A stretch of DNA of 64,000 nucleotides, taken from contig JBBIWA010000003.1 in NCBI GenBank assembly GCA_037439425.1, forward strand, positions 139,419 through 203,418, given 5' to 3'. The DNA is from JBBIWA01 sp037439425 (GTDB lineage Bacteria > Acidobacteriota > Blastocatellia > RBC074). The notes under the pieces were generated by a model that worked only from the letters and a program-made list of their open reading frames with translations, was not told the DNA's origin and searched no databases. The translations under genes and the position numbers were made by a program. This document shows positions 16,949 to 24,079 of this stretch, piece by piece (the first letter of the stretch is position 1; the number at the start of each line of letters is the position of its first letter).

Positions 16949-17207
16949 TCAGTAGCCAGACAGCGCAGCAAGGCCTTGTTGGAACGCAGTCTCATCAGGA
17001 AAATCGCTCAAGTCCACACAGAGTTGTTGCAAAGCCACGACAAAAGCGGCTGCGCTCCAACTCATCGCCGAGTTGCAAGCCAGGAGACCGTTTCGCCGCC
17101 AGCAGCCGCAGCACCTCAACTGCGGTTTTTAATGCTCCTTCCTCACGGCCCTCTTCCGTAATTAACTGATAAAAACTCGACTCTTTGAATTGTTCCCAAG
17201 GGATCAC
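16949..17207 (-). pseudogene. C-terminal remnant of an Rpn/transposase_31-type nuclease gene, frameshifted
   Basis: From GTG at 17207 the frame reads IPWEQFKESSFYQLITEEGR and EGALKTAVEVLRLLAAKR, the typical tail of Rpn (PD-(D/E)XK) family proteins. Near 17070-17078 the frame shifts. The alternative frame continues as ALQQLCVDLSDFPDETAFQQ to TGA at 16949-16951. The nuclease core is absent. A matching N-terminus-like piece lies 300 nt upstream at 17493-17603, with tandem repeats in between, so the gene appears to have been broken up. Confidence 0.65.
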
Positions 17208-17284
17208 ACACGACTTGGGAAGTGAGCCGGAAATCTATTTGGGGTGCACACTGAGGACTGGTCACTGAAGCCTGGTGCCTGTTT

Positions 17285-17409
17285 CAGCTCTGTCAGGAGC
17301 GGCCTATCTATAGCGATGCGGAAAGTCTTCAGCTCCGTGAGGAACGGCCTGTTTATAGCAGGCAGCATCGCACGTTTTTCAGCTCCGTTAGGAGCAACCT
17401 ATCTATAGC
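17285..17409 (+). repeat. Three tandem copies of a ~30-nt CAGCTCCGT-AGGAGC repeat (family D)
   Basis: Copies begin at 17285, 17330 and 17380 and read roughly CAGCTCYGT-N-AGGAGC-RRCCTRTYTATAGC. CAGCTC/GAGC-type pairing allows a small hairpin at each start. The spacers are 15 and 20 nt and unequal, and the copies are diverged, so this is not a CRISPR array. They lie exactly between the two pieces of a broken Rpn-type gene. Confidence 0.75.
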
Positions 17410-17603
17410 GAGCGCTGCGCGCCCGCAGCGAATAATCGCCTTCCCGCAATGCCCCCAGCAAATTCGACAGCGTCTGAAGAGGGAAAATCACGCTATCTCG
17501 CAGCGCGAAGGCCACACCCCACCACACCCTCAGAATAAAGACCGTCCGGATCTTGTTCAGCCAGATATTTAAGGGCCTGATCGTATGGCTTGGTATTGGC
17601 CAT
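17399..17603 (-). pseudogene. Mosaic gene debris: Rpn-type N-terminus fused out of frame to a histidine kinase fragment
   Basis: ATG at 17603 follows a GAGGGGCGAG ribosome site and reads MANTKPYDQALKYLAEQDP, which resembles the N-terminus of Rpn-family nuclease/transposase proteins; it stops at 17493. In a second frame the same strand reads WWGVAFALRDSVIFPLQTLS and GALREGDYSLRARSARYR to a stop at 17399-17401, which resembles the membrane-exit/HAMP region of a sensor histidine kinase. The two pieces overlap, so the join looks like an illegitimate recombination scar. Neither can make a working product. Confidence 0.55.
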
Positions 17604-17624
17604 CTCGCCCCTCACTTCGCAGTT

Positions 17625-20336
17625 TCATTTCGCCTTCACTACCACCAGGGTCAAATCGTCGTGCTGCGGCACACCCTGGCACCACTGGCGCACGCGCTCA
17701 ACAATTAGCTGGCTCAACTCCTCAGCCGAAAGATCAGCATTATCAAGCACGACCTGCTTCAGCCGCTCTTCGCCAAACTCTTCGCCTGCGGGATTGAGCG
17801 CCTCGGTCACGCCATCGGTGAAAGCTACCAGCAGATCACCGCTCTGCAAAGGAAGGGTTTCGTGCTCATAAATCACTTCCTCCAGCATCCCAATGACCGG
17901 CCCACCCGCCATCAGCCGATGAATCGGCGCTTCACCTTCTCCCTTCTCTGCCCCAACGACCACCATCTGCTGGCCGTCTGCACCTGCGCTCCCACTCTCT
18001 GAGCCGGCCAGGCTGCGAGCGACACTGGCGCGCAAGAGCATCGGCGGATTGTGGCCTGCGTTGACGTAAGTCAACTGGCGCGTTGCTTCATCGAACTGAG
18101 CATAGAAGAAGGTCGCATAGCTGCTAATGTCTGACGAACGGCAGAGCAACCGATTCATGATCGCCACCAGCTCAGTCAGTTGACCGTTAGAAAGCGGCGC
18201 CTGGCTGCGTAGCGAAGCCTGCACGGTGGACATCAGGATGGCAGCCGAGATTCCTTTTCCCGAAACATCGGCTACAGCAATGCCAATCTGCCCTTCATCC
18301 AGCACGAGAAAGTCGTAGTAATCTCCGCCCACACCCCTCGCCGGCTGGCACACCCCAGCCAGTTCCAGAGAAGTCACTGCGGGCGGATGCCTGGGGAAGA
18401 GGCGTCGCTGGACCTGAGTGGCAATCTCCAATTCGTGCCGCAAGCGTTCTTCTTCTGCTCTGCGCTGCACTAGCCGGGCGTTTTCGATCGCGAAAGCCAG
18501 TTGCCAGGCGACCGCCATCAGCAGATGTTTGTCTTCGCGCGAAAAGGGCAAATCACCCAGACGTGGGCCCAGCGAGATGAAGCCCAGCAACCGGCCTTTG
18601 AGTTCAATCGGCAGCAACAGAGCAGACCGAATCTGCTGGAGTAGCTGACTCTCGCGGCGTCGCGCCTCCTGTCCCTGACCATTGCTGGAAACTAATGCGC
18701 GCGTCCACGATTGGGGGTCCTCGAAATCCACCGTCAGCGGCTGCGGCGATTCGTGCAATCGCTCGATGATAAAAGCATCGCTCCCTAATCTCAGGTCTGG
18801 AGTCGAGGCGCTAGCGACACTACCGCCTTCAGTAGGCTGGCAGAAACTGACGCAGATGTATCGGGCCGAGGTCTCATCGTGCAAGAAGATCGCTACATTC
18901 TCAGTTTGCAGCGCTTCCTGGATCTTGGTGCTGACAAAAGCAAAGGTCTCTTGCCGCAGGTCGGGCACGATGCGCAGCGCCTGCCCTAACTCTGAAAGAA
19001 TTTGCTGCGCATTATAGGCTTGGCGGAAGAAGCGGCGATCTATCACCGGGGCAATCAAGCGATAGTGGAGATAGCTGGTCAGATTCCAGACCACCACCGC
19101 GATGATGGCTGAAATGATGCCAATCACCCAACCATTGGTAATCCGCAAGTAGGTGAAGATGCCGCCCAGCATAAAGGTCACAGCCCAAAAGACAGCAATC
19201 ACTTCCAGCACCACCGAGCCCTGCGCCACAAACACGTAACGCACGCTACGACGCAGGATCAGTCTGACCGGGATCACCTGATGGCGGACAATCGCGTAAG
19301 CAAACGAGAGCGGAAAGAGCGTGAAGGCGAGAAAAACTAGCAGCACCAACCATTGCAGCAGCGCCGGATTGCGCCGTGGCAACTCAGAGAAGAGTGAAAG
19401 CCCTACCAGCAGAAAAGCTGGCAGAAAGCCAGCGATGCTGCCCGCCAGCACCACCCGCAGCTTCCGCCGCGATGATCTGCTGGCTTGCCGATAATTGACT
19501 ACCAGCGACACCAGCCCGCCAACAATGTATGCCACCAACAATCCCCCCATGACCCGATTCAGCCATCCGGCATTGATCACCCCGGCTAGGTATCGCTGCG
19601 GCACTACATAAGGCAGGACCGACACCGGCAAGAAGAGGAGCAGATATGGCAGATAAAGATAACGCTCCAAATGAGGAAAGCGGCGCAGCAGGGGCGATGG
19701 TTCGGGAAAAATCAGGAAGAAATGAAAGAAGATCGGGAAAAATAAGGGCGCCATAAACCGCGCTATCATCATCAAGGTAACCAGCCAGGCGGGCAACCCC
19801 GTTAATATAGTCGGCAGCAAGGTGGGGAAGATGCCAAACATCAACGCTAGTAGCAGCGCCTGCTTATCATCTGGCCTGAGCAGGAAAACCGCCAGCCCGG
19901 TGATGAGAAAGCTGGCCATGATGATGAGCGTGACGGCATTGAGTCCCGTCAAGAAACTTGCCGACAAGGAGGCAGCGCGCAGTGTGAACTCGTAGCTCTG
20001 CCCTGCGCGCCGGACCTTGATGGTATAGAACTCGTGCGGCCTGATTTGCGAAATAATAGTTCTGGCTTGAAGAGGACTGTCAATCTGCTCTCCATTGAGC
20101 GCTACGATCTCATCACCCAGGCGTAGCACTCCATCAGCCGGCCCCCCGGGCTCTACTTGGCTGATGATGAGCCGGCCGTCTTGCATCGCTGCTCCCCATC
20201 CCGGGGCGCCTTGATGAGAGAGCACAACAAAAGTCTGGTAGGTATCCACTCCAGCATACAGGTACATCAGCAGGAAGAAGAGACTGCAGAGGAAGAGTTT
20301 TAATTGCCTAGACATAAGCTTTCCCGAAAACCACAT
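17625..20336 (-). CDS. Membrane PDZ-GAF-SpoIIE (PP2C-type) serine phosphatase
   Basis: About 903 residues from the ATG at 20336, chosen because GGAGAAAGG lies 7 nt upstream; an in-frame ATG exists at 20366. The order is an N-terminal membrane helix, a PDZ domain (roughly 50-115, with GGPADGVLRLGDEIVALNG), about eight membrane helices (roughly 130-430), a GAF domain (about 440-600, IVPDLRQETFAFVSTKIQEA) and a SpoIIE/RsbU-type phosphatase (about 650-900: GDYYDFLVLDEGQIGIAVAD, GKGISAAILMS, ATFFYAQFDE, VNAGHNPP, LVAFTDGVTEA, HDDLTLVVV). Such proteins dephosphorylate anti-sigma-antagonists in partner-switching pathways. No anti-sigma or antagonist gene is seen nearby, so the target is unknown. Confidence 0.92.
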   Translation of the reverse strand: MWFSGKLMSRQLKLFLCSLFFLLMYLYAGVDTYQTFVVLSHQGAPGWGAAMQDGRLIISQVEPGGPADGVLRLGDEIVALNGEQIDSPLQARTIISQIRPHEFYTIKVRRAGQSYEFTLRAASLSASFLTGLNAVTLIIMASFLITGLAVFLLRPDDKQALLLALMFGIFPTLLPTILTGLPAWLVTLMMIARFMAPLFFPIFFHFFLIFPEPSPLLRRFPHLERYLYLPYLLLFLPVSVLPYVVPQRYLAGVINAGWLNRVMGGLLVAYIVGGLVSLVVNYRQASRSSRRKLRVVLAGSIAGFLPAFLLVGLSLFSELPRRNPALLQWLVLLVFLAFTLFPLSFAYAIVRHQVIPVRLILRRSVRYVFVAQGSVVLEVIAVFWAVTFMLGGIFTYLRITNGWVIGIISAIIAVVVWNLTSYLHYRLIAPVIDRRFFRQAYNAQQILSELGQALRIVPDLRQETFAFVSTKIQEALQTENVAIFLHDETSARYICVSFCQPTEGGSVASASTPDLRLGSDAFIIERLHESPQPLTVDFEDPQSWTRALVSSNGQGQEARRRESQLLQQIRSALLLPIELKGRLLGFISLGPRLGDLPFSREDKHLLMAVAWQLAFAIENARLVQRRAEEERLRHELEIATQVQRRLFPRHPPAVTSLELAGVCQPARGVGGDYYDFLVLDEGQIGIAVADVSGKGISAAILMSTVQASLRSQAPLSNGQLTELVAIMNRLLCRSSDISSYATFFYAQFDEATRQLTYVNAGHNPPMLLRASVARSLAGSESGSAGADGQQMVVVGAEKGEGEAPIHRLMAGGPVIGMLEEVIYEHETLPLQSGDLLVAFTDGVTEALNPAGEEFGEERLKQVVLDNADLSAEELSQLIVERVRQWCQGVPQHDDLTLVVVKAK

Positions 20337-21044
20337 TCCCTTTCTCCGCTTAGCCAAGCTTAGCACTGAGCAATAGATAATTGCTACCCTGGGACCTTGA
20401 TGAGAGTCGGAAGAAAGCCAGCCTCAATCTCTGGCGAGATCAAGTGCTGATTCAGCACTCCTCGCCTCAGCGATTCCCGCTTAGCCGGACACGGCTGTAA
20501 ATAGTTGAATGAGACAAAAGAGTCTCTGCGCTTGAACCTCTGAGAGGTTCTGAAATAAGCGCGTGAGAGGTAACCAGTAAAGCGTTAAACTCCCACCCTC
20601 AGACCTCTCAAGAGTGTAACTGTGGAGTCTCAGCATAGCCACAAACGTGAATCTCCACGGCGCAAGGCCGTGGCCTCTTGAATTGAGCGATACAATTCAA
20701 GCATCGCTTTGTCGCGCGTGAGTCGCCACAAGTTCGACCTTTCCGCAAAGATTGCGAAGAAGCGGCCCACGTTTCAATCAGCGGTACCGGAGCTGATCAC
20801 GAGCAAGCAGGTCTAAGGTAGGCGGGGGCCGTTTGCTGCCGTTATAGCTATCTACGATATTCCGCGATCGGTGCGCTTTCTGACTGATTGAGGCAGCTTC
20901 GGCAGCAGATTCGGGGCCCCTCGTTTCCCGCTTGAGCGGGAATTGCTGCCTCCTTCTCCTTTCCTCCCCCTCATGAGCAAAGGTTATGCTAGAATGACGC
21001 GCGACAAGATTCCGAATGATAATTGCAAAGAGAGGAGGATCCAA
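20337..21044. other. 708-nt non-coding region with several hairpins
   Basis: No coding frame is convincing. Structured elements seen are a palindrome GAACCTCT-G-AGAGGTTC at 20534-20550, a hairpin CCACGGC-gcaag-GCCGTGG at 20655-20673, and TTGAATTG with CAATTCAA at 20678-20700. It must also contain the start signals of the divergent phosphatase gene and of the small basic protein; TGC-TAGAAT at 20987-20995 is a plausible extended -10 for the latter. Confidence 0.5.
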
Positions 21045-21224
21045 ATGGCTAAACGAAGCCCTGGAAAGAAGTCCGCGAAGAAACCAGCTAAGCGGTCAGC
21101 AGTGACGGCTAGCAGCAAAAGTAAGTCTGCCAGTAAAGCGGTGAAGCGCCGCGTCGCAATCGAGCCGTCCTCGACCTTAGCTGATGATCTCGCGGCAATT
21201 CGGCGACGGCGCTTCGCCTTATGA
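21045..21224 (+). CDS. Small Lys/Ala/Ser-rich basic protein (histone H1-like)
   Basis: 59 residues; ATG 21045 is preceded by an excellent ribosome site AGAGGAGGA. The N-terminal half is a run of KK, AK and SK repeats (KKSAKKPAKRSA, SKSKSASKAVKRR) and the C-terminal half ends LADDLAAIRRRRFAL. The composition is that of bacterial H1-like or nucleoid-binding tails, so DNA or RNA binding is likely, but there is no recognisable fold. It is one of three Lys/Ala-rich proteins in the window. Confidence 0.7.
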   Translation: MAKRSPGKKSAKKPAKRSAVTASSKSKSASKAVKRRVAIEPSSTLADDLAAIRRRRFAL

Positions 21225-21386
21225 TAGTTGTCAGTGATAACTCGATTGCGCTGATTTGATAAATCGCAGACCGACGCGTCAGGGCAGAGAGGCAAAAGTG
21301 ACAAGTGAGCGGCTGGCTCTGAATCGGAGTGGCGGCTCTCTGGTCGTGAAGTTTAATGGCCTGGCTGCGACGCGCGGGCAATAAAA

Positions 21387-21408
21387 TAGGGGTGGTCAAC
21401 CACCCCTA
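21387..21408. terminator. Perfect 10-bp hairpin between convergent genes
   Basis: TAGGGGTGGT-ca-ACCACCCCTA is a perfect stem with a very short loop between the ends of two convergent small genes (21224 plus, 21461 minus). There is no long T-run, so termination strength is uncertain; this GC-rich hairpin may also be a dispersed repeat. Confidence 0.45.
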
Positions 21409-21460
21409 CTCCAATCTTTCGGATCAGATGTAGATGCCTGCTATGGGCATGCCACATCCG

Positions 21461-21562
21461 TTACTTGGCCTTCTTCTTGGCCGCGGCTTTCTTGGCCGGA
21501 GCTTTCTTGGCTGCGGCTTTCTTAGCCGATGTTTTCTTGGCTGCAGCTTTCTTGGCTGGCAT
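21461..21562 (-). CDS. Tiny Lys/Ala repeat protein (33 residues)
   Basis: The ATG at 21562 follows AAAGGAGAG, a near-perfect ribosome site. The product is built almost entirely of A-K-K-A-A-A-K-K and A-P-A-K-K units and ends KKKAK. This is the composition of H1-like or HU-tail sequences, giving a net charge near +16 with no hydrophobic core, so it is probably disordered and nucleic-acid binding. A consensus promoter and a structured leader lie upstream (21654-21681 and 21593-21625), arguing that it is a real, well-expressed gene rather than chance. Confidence 0.75.
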   Translation of the reverse strand: MPAKKAAAKKTSAKKAAAKKAPAKKAAAKKKAK

Positions 21563-21592
21563 AAGTCTCTCCTTTCTCTCTTGGTGGCCTAG

Positions 21593-21625
21593 CCACAAGA
21601 TAAAGTGGCTTTTTAGTTCTTGTGG
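21593..21625 (-). promoter_or_regulatory. Hairpin in the 5' leader of the tiny Lys/Ala protein gene
   Basis: CCACAAGA (21593-21600) and TCTTGTGG (21618-21625) are perfect inverted repeats with a 17-nt loop, inside the roughly 85-nt leader and about 30 nt before the start codon. It may regulate translation or stabilise the mRNA. Confidence 0.4.
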
Positions 21626-21653
21626 TCTAGAGCTATTAACATACAATATGTAG

Positions 21654-21681
21654 CTTATAAACTTCTTCCCGATGCGTGTCA
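21654..21681 (-). promoter_or_regulatory. Consensus sigma-70 promoter for the tiny Lys/Ala protein gene
   Basis: On the minus strand TTGACA (6 of 6) at 21681-21676, a 16-nt spacer, and TATAAG (5 of 6) at 21659-21654. It is the closest match to consensus that I found in the window, which suggests strong expression. Confidence 0.7.
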
Positions 21682-21748
21682 AGAATTTTTTGCGCTCAGC
21701 TCGCACAGTCACCCACCGAAGTTGTGGCCTGTATTTCAATCTCCTGCC

Positions 21749-21994
21749 TTACTGACTCGCTTCACTCTCAGATAATGCGGTCTCCTCTTTCTGTACCGGA
21801 GCGCTGCTTATGGCATGAAGGGCTTCTTCAAAGAGGCGAGAGCTTGGAAGCTGGGTGCGGGAACGCCATCTCCCAAAGGCTAAATCCTCGAACGGATATT
21901 TCTCCAGCATCGAGAGAAGGAAGCCTATGATGGCTGAACTCTGAACGAAAGTGGTGAGCAAGTCAGAAGGTGCGCAGCCTAGTCCGACCGCCAA
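21749..21994 (-). pseudogene. Possible degenerate coding remnant, unrecognised
   Basis: The frame gives a hydrophobic stretch (APSDLLTTFVQSSAIIGFLL) followed by LAFGRWRSRTQLPSSRLFEE and a Glu/Ser-rich end. The only initiator is TTG without a ribosome site, and sensible sequence (LCTFAFHQVVEKSFRAALRP) seems to continue upstream in another frame, so this may be the frameshifted tail of a lost membrane protein. No family is recognised. Confidence 0.25.
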
Positions 21995-22118
21995 TATCAG
22001 CGATGCGGCCTGAGAGCCGCCCTGAAGCTCTTCTCGACCACTTGGTGAAAGGCAAAGGTGCAGAGCCGCTCAGCTAGCAGAGGAGCCAGCAGTGAAACTG
22101 CCCCAAGGGAGTTGTAAA

Positions 22119-22183
22119 TTGCGGACTGCGGATGGAGAGAGAGGCCAAGCTTATCCCTCTCATTTGCCATCTGCAATCCGCAA
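22119..22183. repeat. Imperfect 17-bp inverted repeat (ATTGCGGATTGC-type)
   Basis: TTGCGGACTGCGGATGG and CCATCTGCAATCCGCAA pair with only two G-U-type mismatches around a 31-nt loop that can itself pair (GGAGAGAG with CCTCTC). It lies 21 nt past the stop of the 22205-22957 gene and could act as its transcript end, or be another dispersed palindrome. Confidence 0.5.
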
Positions 22184-22204
22184 CTGATGCGTAGCAGTAG
22201 CCCT

Positions 22205-22957
22205 TTACTTATCCGTCCGCTTCTTGGCAGACCAGGTGCCAGCAAATCCGCCCGCTTCCCATTTGCCCCCCATCTCGCTGCTGGATATTTTGCCTGGCAA
22301 CTCGAAGGGATTGCCCTGGAAGGTAGCTGAGAGTGTGACCGCTTCACCATCAACCTTGATTCCTACAATGTTGAGGTCGCCAGCATCTTTCACCTCAGTG
22401 ATCAGCTTATCGCCGTCGCGCTTGATAATCAGCACAAACGGCAGGGTGCCTTGCCCATCTGCAGTCACTTGAGCATCGTAGGTGCCTTCGAGCGCTGTCA
22501 GCGAAGCAGTGCTTGTGTTGGGCAAGGGCGCAGATATCTTCTCAGCCACAGCTGTTGTTGTCTCCTTCTTCGTTCCGCTCCAGGTGCCGGTCGCATCACC
22601 CGCGGTCCAGTTTCCGGCCAGCCTGTTGGCTTCGAACTTACCGGTGATTGTCACTTCGGTGCCGCCCGTATCAGCTAGGATGGTTACTTTGTTGTCCGCA
22701 TCCACCGCCACGCTTTTGACGGTCAACGGCACAGGAGAATCCTTCACTTCACCAATCCACTTGTCGCCTTCTCGCTTGAGCATCATCAAGAAGATGATAG
22801 TCCCAAGATCATTGCCTTTAGCTTCTACGCTGTAGGTGCCTTCCACTGGATGTGGTGCTCCCTCCTGGGGGGCAGCTAGGGCTGCCACAGCCAGCATTAA
22901 GATCCAAACCGCGACCAGCACTAAATTGGCCAGCTTTATCATTATCTGGTTTGTCAT
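22205..22957 (-). CDS. Secreted protein with two tandem ~95-residue beta-rich domains
   Basis: 250 residues. A signal peptide (about 1-28, ending AVAALAAPQ) is followed by two related domains (about 38-130 and 155-247). Each begins E-G-T-Y, contains K-R-x-G-D-K followed by E-V-K-D, then a strand-rich middle and ends with G-x-W and F/T-G-T-W-S-x-K-K. The spacing suggests an internal duplication of a lipocalin-like or beta-sandwich unit. I do not recognise the family; the arrangement is common in hypothetical acidobacterial exported proteins. The ribosome site is AAGGAG about 12 nt before the ATG. Confidence 0.75.
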   Translation of the reverse strand: MTNQIMIKLANLVLVAVWILMLAVAALAAPQEGAPHPVEGTYSVEAKGNDLGTIIFLMMLKREGDKWIGEVKDSPVPLTVKSVAVDADNKVTILADTGGTEVTITGKFEANRLAGNWTAGDATGTWSGTKKETTTAVAEKISAPLPNTSTASLTALEGTYDAQVTADGQGTLPFVLIIKRDGDKLITEVKDAGDLNIVGIKVDGEAVTLSATFQGNPFELPGKISSSEMGGKWEAGGFAGTWSAKKRTDK

Positions 22958-23381
22958 ATTCTCAATTCTCCTTCGGTCGTATTTGAGTCTCGGGATGAGA
23001 CCGCTAAGAATGGAAAATAGTGACTAACATCAACTACTCCTCCTCAATTACAATCTACCGCTTGGGCCTGTACGCCGACAGATAATAGGAAGTTCGGCCT
23101 AACTTTTATCAATACTCGCTCTTGGCTTGGCGAGCCACAACGAGCAGTTAGATGTGGAGCCACAAATGCCCAATTGGGCTATTAGCATAGAGCAACAGAG
23201 CGCACTAGACAAGGAGGCCAGGATTCGGCGCTGGCAAGTCCCAGCTATCAGTTCGAAGCAGGCTCGTCTGCCAGCCATCTCCCCACAAGCTGCAATTTCT
23301 TCTGGCTCTCCTGCTGCAACAGCTTTATAATCTCGTTTCCTTTCCGCCCCCGCCACAGTCCCAGAGCTTTCAAGGGCAGGT
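22958..23381. other. Intergenic region between divergent genes
   Basis: About 420 nt upstream of both the secreted-protein gene (minus) and the hemolysin III-like gene (plus). It should hold both promoters. I see no gene, clear repeat or RNA in it. Confidence 0.5.
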
Positions 23382-24038
23382 ATGTTGATCGTTGAAGAAC
23401 GAACCTCGATTGAAGAGATTGCCAATAGCCTCACTCACGGTTGCGGATTGGTTTTGAGCCTAATAGGTCTGGCTGTGCTGATGGTGCTGGCCATCACGCG
23501 CGGCAATGGCTGGCATATAGCAGGTTGCGGTGTTTATGGCAGCACACTGGTGATTTTGTATCTGGCTTCCACGCTCTACCACAGTGCTCGTTCGAGACGC
23601 ACCAGGCACTTGCTCAGGATCATTGACCAGATCGCCATTTACCTCTTCATAGCTGGCACCTACACTCCGTTCACCCTGGTCAACCTGAGAGGAGGCTGGG
23701 GCTGGGCTCTCCTCGGGCTGGTCTGGGCTCTGGCCATTTTCGGCATTCTCTTCAAGCTTCTCTTTGTGAACAGATTTCAGGCAGCTTCGATAACCATCTA
23801 TTTGCTGATGGGCTGGCTCGCGGTCATTGCTATCAAACCTATCCTGAGTCTGATTCCTCCGGGCGGGTTGGCCTGGATTCTGGGGGGTGGGGCAGCATAT
23901 ACCGTGGGAGCTCTCTTTTTTGCCTGGGAGCGGCTTCCGTTCAATCACACAATCTGGCATCTCTTTGTTCTGGCCGGTAGTATCTGTCACTACTTTGCGG
24001 TACTCTTTTATGTGTTGCCGCCTCAGCGCGTGGCGTAG
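23382..24038 (+). CDS. Hemolysin III / PAQR-family membrane protein
   Basis: 218 residues with seven predicted membrane helices, the normal size of the YqfA/HlyIII family. Conserved features are EEIANSLTHGCG at the N-terminus, the first-helix exit YHSARSRRTRHLLRIIDQ, DQIAIYLFIAGTYTP and the C-terminal HTIWHLFVLAGSICHYFAV; the His residues and the Ser/Asp of these motifs form the metal site of PAQR proteins. The function in bacteria is poorly defined (membrane-fluidity or hydrolase roles are proposed). It is convergent with mutS. Confidence 0.92.
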   Translation: MLIVEERTSIEEIANSLTHGCGLVLSLIGLAVLMVLAITRGNGWHIAGCGVYGSTLVILYLASTLYHSARSRRTRHLLRIIDQIAIYLFIAGTYTPFTLVNLRGGWGWALLGLVWALAIFGILFKLLFVNRFQAASITIYLLMGWLAVIAIKPILSLIPPGGLAWILGGGAAYTVGALFFAWERLPFNHTIWHLFVLAGSICHYFAVLFYVLPPQRVA

Positions 24039-24079
24039 ATTTCATTGAGTGCAGTCCTAGATTCAATTGAAAGTATGGT

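Noticed and set aside
17285..17409. Three short repeats as a mini CRISPR array
   Set aside because: Copies diverge, spacers are only 15 and 20 nt and of unequal length, and no cas genes are present.
20769..20790. GTTTCAATC as a leftover CRISPR repeat
   Set aside because: Occurs once only, without a second copy or spacer pattern.
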